A stretch of 64,000 nt of DNA from Phaeoceros laevis. Its lineage: Eukaryota > Anthocerotophyta > Anthocerotopsida > Notothyladales. This document shows positions 19,947 to 30,571 of the stretch, piece by piece. The notes beneath the pieces were generated by a model, which was not told the DNA's origin, did not search any database, and was given only the letters and a program-made list of their open reading frames with translations. Where the stretch lies: the NCBI GenBank assembly GCA_049999765.1, contig JBNGIQ010009412.1, positions 1-64,000 on the forward strand, in the 5' to 3' direction. Positions within the stretch are counted from its first letter, which is position 1. Every line of letters starts with the position of its first letter. A program made the translations under genes and the position numbers.

Positions 19947-20526
19947 AACTAAGTGGGATCAAAAGTGAAGGCTCCTTGGAAAACAACACAAAGCTTCAAC
20001 AATAATACGAAGGACCAATGTCAAAGATGCCGACTAGAGTGCATGTAGATTCATAGCAAAGCTTACAGAAAAAAACTGCTTTGAGCAATGAAACACACAA
20101 ATGACGTTTGCAACATAAAGCTTGCAAGTGCTTGCGCACATATATAGATCCATGAGACACAACCAGTTGGACTCTGTCCCGAGTCCCCAAATCTTAAACT
20201 AGGGCCTAAATTCTTAAAGTCCTAAACCTTAATGAGTTTGGACAGAAGCATAAAATACAATCAGAAATGCATCCTATAAGTACTAGTGTTCAATTCCCAT
20301 GTGGAGTTTGCTAAACACCATATAATCATCCTACTACTACTCCTACTAGTTTTCTTACGTTTCTCAACTTTTAAAAATTTCTCATAAAAACAAGAGCTGC
20401 TGCTGGTGCTTCCCTGTGAGTTCAAACCGCAGGCCACCGTGGCTTGTGGCTGTGCTTGACCTGGATAACACTTTGCCAGTCCGAGGGCCGCAATAGCCAA
20501 GTGCTCCAGTTTTTGCAGAGGTAACA
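19947..20526. other. No gene identified
   Basis: Noncoding apart from SINE copy 3. It lies between the minus-strand hypothetical gene and the plus-strand PPR N-terminus and may hold both promoters. Confidence 0.4.
20283..20350 (+). mobile_element. Putative tRNA-derived SINE, copy 3
   Basis: Contains gtgttcaattcccatgtgga (B-box-like, then GTGGAG), then gctaaacacca, then cctactactactcctactag. The plus-strand order matches the minus-strand copy at 5.8 kb over about 60 bp. Confidence 0.5.
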
Positions 20527-21111
20527 ATGGCGCATTTCCTCCACCTACCATTGCGCACCAGCAACAGGATACAACATCAGCGGTTTTGGACGCCAGCAGC
20601 TGAGAGGCAGGGCCACACCCTGGAGCTGGAGGGGAGGTTAAATGTGCCTCCGAGGCAATTGATTTACACAAGCCGCACATTTGTTCCGTGCTGTGGCTTA
20701 GCAGCCAAGCTATGCATACTGGACAATAGCAGTGCAGGAGAACGACAAGAGTTGTTGTGGAGGCAGTATTTCTTGGACCCCACATTGTGGTGGGACTGCA
20801 GGACGAACAAGAAGAGCGCGCGATCTCCCGACTTCAGGCACAAGGAGTCCAAGGAGCCCATACGGCTGAGCAACTTCTACAAGCTTGACTGGGTGGATGC
20901 GGAGCTGGCTGCCTTGGACAAGCAGGTTGGACGGTCTGCTCAACCTAAATCCAACCCCTTGTTGCATCATAATGCTGCTGCTCCGACGGTGCCAGAGTGC
21001 CAAGGGTACGGAACGGCTCAGGCTGTAATCGAGCTACTTTGTGAGAATGGGCAGCTAAGTCCAGCAGTGGACGCTTTGACCGTCTTGGCGGAGAACAATC
21101 TCGTGTTATAA
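20527..21111 (+). CDS. PPR protein N-terminus with PDF (OSB-type) motif, truncated
   Basis: Encodes 194 residues. Residues about 75-125 read LLWRQYFLDPTLWWDCR...NKKSARSPDFRHKES. This is the PDF motif of plant organellar single-stranded DNA-binding proteins (OSB family), here followed by LDWVDAELAALDKQ. The C-terminus (IELLCENGQLSPAVDALTVL) is the opening helix of a PPR array, and the frame then stops at 21109. A PDF motif ahead of PPRs points to an organellar nucleic-acid-binding protein. The PPR array itself is missing here. The last 60 codons are duplicated at 23866, where they continue into more PPR motifs. Either this is a truncated copy, or 20.5-24.7 kb is one rearranged locus. Confidence 0.55.
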   Translation: MAHFLHLPLRTSNRIQHQRFWTPAAERQGHTLELEGRLNVPPRQLIYTSRTFVPCCGLAAKLCILDNSSAGERQELLWRQYFLDPTLWWDCRTNKKSARSPDFRHKESKEPIRLSNFYKLDWVDAELAALDKQVGRSAQPKSNPLLHHNAAAPTVPECQGYGTAQAVIELLCENGQLSPAVDALTVLAENNLVL

Positions 21112-21563
21112 AGGTCCAGCTCTCAGGTACCGTCTTGGAGTCTGCCAACAGCCCATTGTTTATTTGCACAGTCGCACTCGGTTAATTCAACTTCATTGTG
21201 GCCCGCGTGGTTCACCGCGTTTCTTAGCTAGGCTTGGTGCGTTCTTATCTTATTTGCTAAAACAAGAGATTTGGAGGATGTTATGTTGCATAGTAGGAAC
21301 TTTTAAGAAGAGCGAGATGAATTAGGGGGATAGGCCTCTTCATTGATTGGACTTCGACTTAGGCAAACTGAGCCGGACTAGCCATTCATTCTCAAAGCCA
21401 TTTGCAGAAGCTCGGTGACTTTTGTATCATCACCAAGCCATCTCTTGTGTCGTTTTCTTTTCATTTTAGAGACTGGAGAGACTCGTAACAAGTAACAACG
21501 AAAGACTAGACAGCAAAAGTAGCTACGCCGATGGTTGGGATTAAGATTTTTTTTTCTTCACCC
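21112..21563. other. No gene identified
   Basis: Short frames only. This is the 3' flank of two convergent genes. Confidence 0.4.
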
Positions 21564-22762
21564 TCAAAAAAAGCTTCTTTTGTTCCATGTTGCGTCCAGC
21601 CAATCGAACATCTCCACAGAGCGCAAACTGGAACAGGCGTGGAAGGCGTAGCTCAAACTAATCTCCTCCGTTACTTCCTCGCCCCATTTCAAGGATCCAT
21701 CGTCCAATCGTTGAAGCACTTCCAGAGATTCTACCATGGCAAGCCAGTTCCATTCCTCATAGTTTGCCCAGCTTAATGTCAAAGGAAGGTCGACAAAAAG
21801 ATCTTCTGTGAGGTAGCCTCTGGGCCGCATAGCTTCGAAGATCTTGCTTGAGTAATTCAATCCAAGCAGAGGAATCCTTTCTGCAAAATATGACTCGTGG
21901 ATGGGAAAAGGATCCATCTCTATCTGCTCAGTAACCACACCTTTCGAGGCTAGCAGGGCCTTATGCTCTTGAATAACCCCCTTGGTAAAGCTGTCCCTTG
22001 GCATCTGAAGCAAACACACACATCACAGTACTAGTTACAACCGGCAAAGGCATTTCCTCAAAGTTGGCAATAGCAAGACCAGTTGAACACTACCAACAAA
22101 CATTCAGACCTAGCTTGCGTTTGAAACCAAACAGAGAGCAGGGCACTTACATGGATGAAGAGCGTCGGGGGATAAGAGTCGGAGGCCGCCTGAAAAGCCT
22201 CCTCTACCCCTCGACAGATCATAGGCACGATACCTTCTACCTTCTCTCCCAGAGCTAGCACACTCACGAAGTCACCTCCCCTGGAAACCCCGAATGCAGT
22301 GAGAGGAAGCGCTTCCAGCCCGTGCCGCTGCCTCCACGACCGTAGAAATGCTGTCACCATCAAGAAATCAGCATTGGCTTGGAAGTTGATGCTCAAATCC
22401 CAGCCAGTGCTGGAAGCGCTATCTGCCACAGCGACCACGGCATATCCCCGGGCCAGGGCGGATTTGGTGATGAGCCGCTCCTCAGGTAAGCCGAAACCCG
22501 AGGATGTAGAGTCCCAGAACACATCAGGGACTCCGTGCATCCCGTGAGCTATGAACAAGATGGCTAACGGGGATGCAGGGATCTGCCAAATGGCGTAGCT
22601 CCCTCCTGGAATGTCCTCTTTCGTTGGCTCAAGCTTGACATCTGCTCCGCTTGGCAGTGGAGCATTCGCGGCTGCTACCTCCACAAGAAACGCACCGAGG
22701 AGAACGAGAAAAAGGTAGCAAATGCAGCAAGGTATGCAATGTCTGCCCCATGGCGTCCCCAT
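21564..22762 (-). CDS. Secreted alpha/beta-hydrolase-like protein, paralog A
   Basis: Two exons, 22762-22151 (204 codons) and 22004-21564 (146 codons plus stop), separated by a gtaagt...cttcag phase-0 intron; 350 residues. Residues 1-32 form a signal peptide. IAHGMHG (71-77) looks like the oxyanion-hole His-Gly loop and GVSRGG (158-163, Ser160) like the nucleophile elbow of alpha/beta hydrolases. The catalytic acid and His are probably in exon 2 but are not assigned. The substrate is unknown and activity is inferred from the motif. A paralog with the same intron position and phase lies at 39711-40899. Confidence 0.75.
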
Positions 22763-23865
22763 CTCTGATGATGCAGCCAGCTTTGGAGCTTGTGCAACTC
22801 CACTTTTGCGATTTCGTCACTGTATGCAACTCAAGGTTTTGCAAGGAGCCCGGGTGGAGCATACTGAATAAAACGGATTGGCGCCGAATCTGGCGGCCAA
22901 TAATGGCCAATCATTGGTCGACAGAAAGGACACTTGGAAACGCTTCCCTCCAGACGCCCGGACGAAAGGAAGAATCATGCTTCAGTGGTTAGAGGGTAGA
23001 TGGTGCAGTTTTCAGAACAAGGACTAGGACTGCAGGCATAGCATCATCCCTAAAAATCTCGTAGGATCCTTTGGAGCTGGCTGAGAATCTCTAATATGAG
23101 TCTTTGCAGCCAAAATGCGGATTGCGGATTGGGGGTTGAAAAAAAATGATGATGGAGCAGGTGTCAGGGCACTTGAAACTACCACGCAAGCTACTCTCTA
23201 GTTATTATGTAAGACGGAGGAGCAGGTGTGTGGGCAATTGCAACCTGGCGTCACCTCTGCATCACCAAGGACGCCATCGCCGGCCGACCCTAAAACAGCA
23301 GTCCTCCCATTCTTTCCCGCAGGTCTTTGCAACTCCTGCTCCATGCGCGGAAGTCGTGAAGACCGCGTCGGTGAAGCTACATGAAGCGCTACTGCAAATG
23401 TATCACAATGGAGACATTGGTTTGGAAGACTTTGATGCACACAACTTTGCGAGACCGAAATGCGCAGCTGGCTCAGGTTGGATATGCTGTGTTGCCATAG
23501 TTGGACAGAATTGAAAGGCTCCTCTCTCATCGCAAGGTCCACTCTGATCTCTGCTGCTATTCCTCGTGCATTTCGTTGGACTGACAGTTTTTTCTTCCTC
23601 GCCCAGTAAGCTCAGAGGCCTGTGAGAATACAGTTTCTGTATCAGGTGACAACGGACAGTCCATGAGGGGTAGCAAGGTAACGTTCACTTGTGTTTGCAC
23701 AGAATTCAACTGTCCATTGCCTCCAGAGTTTAGTCACGGCCACCCACTTCATTCCTCTTCATTCCTTTTTTGCGCAGAAGACTTCCGTAGCAGGGAAGAG
23801 AAGGAAGGCTACTAGAGTACAATCTTCTGAGGAGGAGCCCTACCTCCTCCTCCTCTCAGGTTGGA
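22763..23865. other. Intergenic, possibly with unrecognised exons
   Basis: The plus-strand frame at 23146-23514 (122 residues, containing KTASVKLHEALLQMYHNGDIGLEDFD) could be an exon, but I recognise no family. A polypyrimidine tract ending cctcctctcag at 23845-23865 is a textbook 3' splice site directly before the duplicated PPR exon. An upstream exon of that gene is therefore likely somewhere here. Confidence 0.35.
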
Positions 23866-24690
23866 CGGTCTGCTCAACCTAAATCCAACCCCTTGTTGCA
23901 TCATAACGCTGCTGCTCCTAGGGTGCCAGAGTGCCAAGGGTACGGAACGGCTCAGGTTGTAATCGAACTACTTTGTGAGAATGGGCAGCTAAGTCCAGCA
24001 GTGGACGCTTTGACCGTCTTGGCGGAGAAACAATCTCATGTGTCCTCCTCTCTGCTGTACAGAGTCATTCGGATATGCGGGGGTGACAAAAATCTGGTGT
24101 TGGGGCGACGACTTGATGATCGAGATCACTGTCAAGCTTGGGTACGGATCCAACACATTTTTGGGAAACCATCTCTTGCGCATGTATGCATGTGGAGGGG
24201 GTAGGGAAACGAGATGTCTTCATGTGGTCTTCCATAATCTCTGCACATGCTAAGCACGGAAAAGCGAAGGAGGCATGCAACTCTACCGTGAGATGCGTAA
24301 GTCAGGAGTGAAGGCGGATGGTTACATCTTTGTAGCTGCCCTTCAAGCTTGGCATTTGCCACCGACTTGGAATCTGGCGGAGAAGTGCACTCTGATGTGT
24401 TGCACAGTGGCGATCCTACTGACTTGGTTGTTGGCACCTGCCTGGTGGACATGTGTGCAAGATGTGGTGAGCTGGAAGACGCGCGCCAGGTTTTTTGCAG
24501 GCTTTTGACAGCATGGACACAAAGGATGTGGCGACATGGAATGCCCTGATTGCTGGGTATGCACAGCAAGGACTCTGCCAATAGGCGCTTGTTGTGTATG
24601 GACAAATGGAGGAGGCGGGCCTCATTTTGGCTGACCATGTGACTTTTGCTTGCCTTCTGATTTTTGAAGGCGTGTGCAAGCACTTGTGCC
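23866..24690 (+). pseudogene. PPR gene, frameshifted and cut off by a minisatellite
   Basis: The first about 180 bp nearly duplicate 20927-21110 (HHNAAAP..VPECQGYGTAQ, IELLCENGQLSPAVDAL). The PPR motifs then continue in alternating frames: SSSLLYRVIRICGG, GYGSNTFLGNHLLRMYACGG, AMQLYREMRKSGVKADGYIF, VVGTCLVDMCARCGELEDARQVF, KDVATWNALIAGYAQQGLC, then DHVTFACLL. At least four frame changes and one stop make it a pseudogene. The coding sequence ends exactly where ACASTCAIQKGKHR becomes the 25-bp repeat array. It would have been an organellar PLS-class PPR protein. Confidence 0.75.
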
Positions 24691-25030
24691 ATACAGAAGG
24701 GCAAGCACCGGTGCCATACAGAAGGGCAAGCACCGGTGCCATACGGAAGGGCAAGCACCGGTGCCATACGGAAGGGCAAGCACCGGTGCCATNNNNNNNN
24801 NNGAAGGGCAAGCACCGGTGCCATACGGAAGGGCAAGCACCGGTGCCATTACGGAAGGGCAAGCACCGGTGCCATACGGAAGGGCAAGCACCGGTGCCAT
24901 ACGGAAGGGCAAGTACCGGTGCCATACGGAAGGGCAAGCACCGGTGCCACACGGAAGGGCAAGCACCGGTGCCATACGGAAGGGCAAGCACCGGTGCCAT
25001 ACGGAAGGGCAAGCACTGGTGCCATACTAA
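24683..25030. repeat. 25-bp minisatellite array 1
   Basis: About 13-14 copies of a 25-bp unit of the form gaagggcaagcaccggtgcc followed by atacg. Because 25 is not a multiple of 3, the reading frame rotates every unit, and all three plus frames, and also minus frames, stay open across the array. These open frames are a property of the repeat and not genes. A 10-N gap interrupts it at 24793-24802. Confidence 0.95.
24793..24802. other. Assembly gap (10 N) inside minisatellite
   Basis: Ten N within the 25-bp array. The true copy number is unknown. Confidence 0.99.
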
Positions 25031-25355
25031 AGGGCAACTGCTGTAGGGCCAGACCACTATTGCTTTAAATGTAGGGCCAGACCACTATTGGTCTGGCCCT
25101 ACATTGGCTAATATCTAAGTGCAATTTAAAGCAATAGTGGTCTGGCCCTACATTGGGCAGAAGGGCAAGCAGTGTGCCATACCAAAGGGCAACTCATTCA
25201 CCTAGTTTTGGCTAATATCTAAGTTCATGTTACACCTAGTTTTGGCTAATATCTAAGTGCAATTTAAAGCAAAAACTAAGTGCTTGCACTTCTGCCCAAT
25301 GTAGGGCCAGACCACTATTGCTTTAAATTGCACTTAGATATTAGCCAAAACTAGG
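25031..25355. repeat. Inverted-repeat cluster (foldback element)
   Basis: Segment 25101-25165 (ggctaatatctaagtgcaat...tttaaagcaatagtgg...tctggccctacattgg) reappears inverted at about 25276-25355, giving arms of about 65-75 bp. Smaller inverted copies of tgtagggccagaccactatt lie at 25062-25110. The loop holds two direct copies of acctagttttggctaatatc. This should form strong hairpins. Confidence 0.85.
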
Positions 25356-25390
25356 TTTATGTTTGGCTAATGTCTTAGTTCTATATGGCA

Positions 25391-25655
25391 TCACTGCCAT
25401 ACATAAGGGCAAGCACCGGTGCCATACATAAGGGCAAGCACCAGTGCCATACATAAGGGCAAGCACCGGTGCCATAAAGAAGGGCAAGCATGGGTGCCAT
25501 ACGGAAGGGCAAGCACCGGTGCTACATGGAAGGGCAAGCACCGGTGCCATACGGAAGGGCAAGCACCGGTGCCATACACGGAAGGGCAAGCACCGGTGCC
25601 ATACGGAAGGGCAAGCACAGGTGCCATACGCAAGCACTGGTGCCACACTAAAGGG
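25391..25655. repeat. 25-bp minisatellite array 2
   Basis: About ten more copies of the same unit with more variation (catacataagggcaagcacc). It is separated from array 1 by the foldback cluster, so the array was split or seeded twice. Confidence 0.93.
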
Positions 25656-25682
25656 CAACTACAAAGATGCAATAACCATACT

Positions 25683-25756
25683 AGTTTTGGCTAATATCAT
25701 TTGCTTTAAATTGGTTTTGGTCAATTTAAAGCAATAGTGGTCTGGCCCTACATTGG
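25683..25756 (+). repeat. Dispersed copy of the foldback arm
   Basis: Carries tagttttggctaatatc and caatttaaagcaatagtggt followed by ctggccctacattgg, as in the cluster at 25.1 kb. Another copy lies at 26629-26687. Confidence 0.8.
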
Positions 25757-26090
25757 CCAGTGCTTTGAAGGTTAAGTTGACTTTAAAACCATGTACAGGA
25801 AGGACCATGCAAACCTCCTTCAATATCTTCGGGTTAAGTTGACTTTAAAACCATGTATGGGACCATGTAAACCTCCTTCAACATCTTGGAGTTAAGGGAT
25901 CATGTAAACCTCCTTCAATATCTTCGGGTTAAGTTGACTTAAAACCATGTATGGGACCATGTAAACCTCCTTCAACATCTTCGAGTTAAGTTGACTTTAA
26001 AACCATGTATGGGACCATNNNNNNNNNNTCAACATCTTCGAGTTAAGTTGACTTTAAAACCATGTATGGGACCATGTAATTCAATATCTT
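25757..26090. repeat. Tandem repeat, about 58-60 bp unit
   Basis: About five copies of a unit containing gttaagttgactttaaaacc, atgtatgggaccatgtaa and cctccttcaacatcttcg, with some shortened copies. A 10-N gap at 26019-26028 lies inside it. Confidence 0.9.
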
Positions 26091-26790
26091 CACAGATACA
26101 CACCATATTATTGCATAAAGCTTGAAGATATGGTTAGCTTAAAGTAAGTGGTTAGAATAAGTGGTTAGCTTAAAGTAAGTGGTTAGTAAGTAATTAATGA
26201 GTTGGTAGCCAAATTAACTTCACAAAGTCTAAACCTGAGGGTCAGTCCAGTCAACTGCCAGCTAAGGTGGGTTGGAGTCCTAGACCACAGCCCCCCTTAG
26301 TGCAAATCAAGTGGCAGCGCGCCTGATTCCCACGTGGAGTCGTTCCGGCGTGTCCACCCCTTACTACTACTAGAATATTCTAGCCCAAACTTTGGGGTAA
26401 TGCATGGATTCCACCATTAAAATGGAATTCATTTATTCATTACTTCGTTCTCGCTGGCATGGGTAGGCCTCTTTGGAGGTTAGTAAACATTAACTAATTC
26501 ATGGCTCAAGTTAATTAGCCAAACTAGTCTAGTTAGTTGCACCTATCTTTGGAAGTTCTTGGCATAACATTGTAGGGAACTAGGTGGTAAAATTGTCTTA
26601 TGAATCCACTCAGTGCAACATGAACTTAGATATTAGCCAAAACTAGGTGCAATTTAAAGCAATAGTGGTCTGGCCCTACATTGGGCACCCACTAGCCTAC
26701 GGGTGCCCAATTCCAGGGCAAGGGGGGACCCTCTATGGGACTGTCTAACCTCCTCAAATATCCACACAAACACATGCAAGAGCATTATGG
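26091..26790. other. No gene identified; repeats only
   Basis: Contains small direct repeats (agtaagtggttag, 26143-26190), SINE copy 4 and a dispersed foldback arm (26629-26687). No supported coding sequence. Confidence 0.5.
26290..26380 (+). mobile_element. Putative tRNA-derived SINE, copy 4
   Basis: Contains cctgattcccacgtggagtc, then gtgtccaccccttactactactag. It is the same layout as the other four copies, with a degenerate B box. The 40 bp before it (aaggtgggttggagtc) could hold an A box. Confidence 0.4.
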
Positions 26791-26793
26791 CAG

Positions 26794-27060
26794 ATGACTG
26801 CCTACGGCGTTCACAAAACCTTAGCGAACATGGAGTGTGGCCGCGAAAAGCTTGTATATTTGATCATAGTCGGTTCTGGGATATATTGCGTAGAAGCCAT
26901 AGAGGCCTATGGGATTTTGAACATGAGAGCCGGTGGGGATATCGACAAGGAGAGCCTTACCACCTTGTTGAAGAAGAACCCCAATCTGTCTAAGGAGGGA
27001 ATAGAAGAGAATCAGATTCTCCGTAGCTGTTTGGAGAAGCGTGGAGCTGCCCCCTCCTAG
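26794..27060 (+). CDS. Short hypothetical ORF, doubtful
   Basis: An 88-residue frame (MTAYGVHKTLANMECGREKL, ending in LEKRGAAPS). It looks compositionally like a protein, with a hydrophobic stretch LVYLIIVGSGIYCVEAI, but has no known motif and lies in repeat-rich sequence. It could be a decayed mobile-element gene. Confidence 0.2.
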   Translation: MTAYGVHKTLANMECGREKLVYLIIVGSGIYCVEAIEAYGILNMRAGGDIDKESLTTLLKKNPNLSKEGIEENQILRSCLEKRGAAPS

Positions 27061-29205
27061 AACAAAACTGACTTTGCCGGCAGGGAATCACTTGGTGGGC
27101 CCGGCTAGACTGGCCGTTAACAGCGATGTACAACGATGGCAGTTTTTCCCCACTCATTGTGGAAACAACATTCCTAGCTGCACGTACTTATTCGTTGAGG
27201 GCATGTTAAGAGTTCTATTGGGTGAGAGAGTTCGCAATTGGACTTGTGAGACAGACAGTAAGGAGACTGACCGAGAGCTATGATGCTAAACTTGCAAAGG
27301 AAAAAGATCATGCTTGGGAGATGTGTAGTGTCGAATTTGTAGAGGCATACCTCACCAGCTTCAGTGCTCAGCTTAATTGATACAACACTGGTGGAGCTAG
27401 GCTCATGCAGACGCAGTTGATGCCATGTTTCTGGCATTAGCCATAGCCCGGTTTTCAATGTAAGGCACCGATTTTTACATCATTTTTTATGTTCTAGATT
27501 TTTTCTCGCATGCATGTATACGCAACTACCTTAACCAATCTCTTAACCATTAAGAGTTTATCTGATGAAATCTTGGACTCACCCAAACTTAGGTGGTGGT
27601 ATTGATAATCTTTTAAGGTGAAGATCCCGCTTTCAATTGGATAAATTGGCTTTGTACAATTTGCGAAACTTGTTCAAACTCTGAAACTTGTTGAACTCTG
27701 AAACTTCGCATAAATAACTGTGGTATTTGGATCTTCGAGAGTGTAATAATCTTTGGACTTCTCAAAATCTTCGGGGCATTTCTCTACAAAGCTGGAAAAA
27801 CGACATACAGATGAAGAAAGCGGAGGACGGCTAGAAGAAAACCTAGAAACCTCTATCAAAAGAGACTAGAGAACAATCCAAAATTTGTGCCTTTGGCTAT
27901 AGGATTCCCTGTTAGACTCATTGCTACCATTCCCTTCGGTAAGGGTGACACCTGGAACATAGTGATGCAGCTCAAGAAGATGCAAAAGGACCAAAAGGTC
28001 CGTAAAAGGTCCCAAAGGACCAAAACTCCTAGGAAAACTTAGAGATCGGATAAGGTCCTCAGATCGAGTCGAGTACGCAACCATTTTGTTGCCCGGTAGG
28101 CTTATTGCCCAGATCGGAAAGATTCCATTCATTCATTCATGCAGATCTCAAGAAGATGCAGATCTCTGCAACGGTGGTGGTCAATATCAATGAAGCCCAA
28201 ACACAATTTTTAGTTGCCCTGCGCAACCACCATCAAGCTCATATGCTCTGCAACCTTCCATACCTCTCTTGCAAGACCAGTGGTCAGGGGCACCAGCGCA
28301 TCAAGTTGTGTTTTGTGTATGCAGAAGATCATGCGCGCCTGGCTGGGCCAGGCACTGTCCCAACTCTCTCTTCCGCTAGCCCCCCTCATGCGCATCCACT
28401 GGTCAGAAAGACGATCGCTCAGAAGCAGGTTTTTGCAATGATTATATGAGTCATGCGCAACCATTAAGAGTTTATCTGAGGAAAGGCAGTCGTGACTTAC
28501 GTATGACCAGTAGACTAACTAAGGGACTTGTTTTTTACCCCCTCCATCTTCTGTAATTTTATTTCTTTATAAAGAGTGCACTCTTCGCTAAAAAAATCCA
28601 AATTTTGTGCATATGAGATTACATATAGGAAGTCTAACACTAGAATAAAACTAACATGACGCTTAATCGTCATAGATGACATGTCGAGTAATATCAAGAC
28701 GTGCCACAGACATGGCGGCATGCTCGATCCCCTTGTGGAATCGGTATAGCGGGGCACCTTACTACTGCTAAGTAGTACCACTATCTTCCTTCGGGAAAGC
28801 TAACAAGATGGCGTTTAACCTGAGTAAAAGAACTTTAGTTAAGACCGAACTTGAATGAATTGAATTTCTATCAAAACATCGGAATAAATCATAACCCAAC
28901 TTGAAGAAGTTCGGTGCATGAAAACGAGGCATAGTGTCGTGTCGCACACTGCCTTTCCTCGGAATGTCTCTAGGTCTTGAGGGTCTCTGTGCAGCATATC
29001 TACGCAATTCCGCATTTGCTCTGCGACCTGCCTCGTCAAAAGAATCCATAGCTCCATGCATCCTCAAACCTTGGGTGCCCAAAGATTTGGCCCATCTCGG
29101 CTTGTGAGTCCATCCAAAGTCCATAGTACAAGGTCGTCAAAATAATCAATAAGCAATTGAAACTATGTATGACCTTGAATAGGACAACGCGTTACATAAC
29201 CATCT
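27061..29205. other. No gene identified
   Basis: AT-rich sequence with only short frames. The sole notable item is SINE copy 5. Confidence 0.5.
28690..28775 (+). mobile_element. Putative tRNA-derived SINE, copy 5
   Basis: Contains gctcgatccccttgtggaat, cggtatagcggggcacc and ttactactgctaagtag, the most diverged of the five copies. Confidence 0.35.
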
Positions 29206-29810
29206 CCTTTTCTGTTACATAACCATCTCCTTTTCTCCGCATATTACCGAGACAGTATGGGGTAATACAATAAGTACCCCATACGATAAGATACTGGAGC
29301 ATGGAAGCAGGCACCTTGAACTTCCAACGACAACATATTAATGCGACAATATGGGGTAATACGATAAGATACTTTACAGTACAACACGGGTAATACGATA
29401 AGATACTATAGCATGGAAGCAGACACCTTGAACTTCTAACGACAACATATTACCGTGACAGTATGGGGCATGGAAGCAGACACCTTGAACTTCTAACAAC
29501 AATATATTACCGTGACAGTATGGGGTAATACGATATAATATTGCGACCTTGAACTTCCAACTTCCAACGACATCATATTACCGCGCGATAGTATGGGGTA
29601 ATGGGGTAATACGATAAGATATTGTAACCTTGAACTTCCAACCCGACACCTTGAACTTCCAACGACAACATATTACTCCGATAATACGGGGTAATACGAT
29701 AAGATACTGTAGCGTGGAAGCCGACACCTTGAACTTCCAACGGCACCATGGATCTTGACTGTCTAGCATCATGGATCTTGAATGTCCCACATCTCATATG
29801 GCCCCGCATA
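29206..29810. repeat. Degenerate tandem repeat, about 60-85 bp unit
   Basis: Six to eight irregular copies of a module containing gtatggggtaatacgataag, atactgtagcatggaagc, agacaccttgaacttccaac and gacaacatattaccg. It begins with a 23-bp tandem duplication (gttacataaccatctccttt, about 29193-29238). Single decayed modules continue to about 29950. Confidence 0.85.
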
Positions 29811-30571
29811 TTACGAGGGTAGTATGAGGTGAAAAATTACTATACTATTGATGGAAGTCAACACCTTGAACCTTGAATGCATGGCATCTCATATGGCCGC
29901 GCACATTGGGAAGATAGCATGGGGTAAGGAATTAATATACTACAATAATGGAAGTGGGCATCTTCAAAATTTCAATGCTCCGCTTATCACCACTCACAGT
30001 ATGGATAATAAGCTAATATGTTCCTTCCAACATAGTGGTTTTTTATCATCTTATATTATAAAGATAGGACACTCTCTCTACAATAGGGAGAGAGAGAGTG
30101 TTTAAATGGTTTAAATTGTGTGGGATGGATGGGCGGATTCCTGTTGTTCCTTTTAATAATGAGAGACCGTGAGCGCACGGTTCTACACTAGTGACATATA
30201 AAATTCTATATAAGTAATTCTGTATGAACTTAGGATAGACTGCATAGCGGCTGCACACGCCTAATGATAAATAAATAAATAAAAGAACTTCGGATAGACA
30301 AACTACATATGGTTATGGTGACACAATACATTAAGATGTGTTTAAGTATCTAGAGTTTAGAAAAGTAATATGGTATAGGATATGATATTACATTTGTTTT
30401 GAATATCTCCTAACTAAGTGCTTTTCATGGTGACATGCTACAATGCCATACTAGGTTTCTCAACTTGAATAGACAAGAAAGTTATGATGCATCTTCAAAA
30501 AAAACTACCTAGATATGACATGTTTGGCTCATAGACTAATGATAGATTTACGCTTAGGCCTACGCTAAACC
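29811..30571. other. No gene identified
   Basis: Low-complexity AT-rich sequence with (ag)n near 30088-30098 and (aata)n at 30268-30282. No coding support. Confidence 0.5.

Noticed and set aside
24416-25057. Long ORFs on both strands (up to 213 residues) through the 25-bp array
   Set aside because: They result from a stop-poor 25-bp unit that rotates frame, and they contain Ns.
24683-25655. CRISPR-like array
   Set aside because: The 25-bp units abut with no unique spacers, there are no cas genes, and the setting is a plant nuclear genome. It is a minisatellite.
27061-29205. Possible retrotransposon coding region
   Set aside because: No reverse transcriptase, integrase or protease motif was found in any frame.
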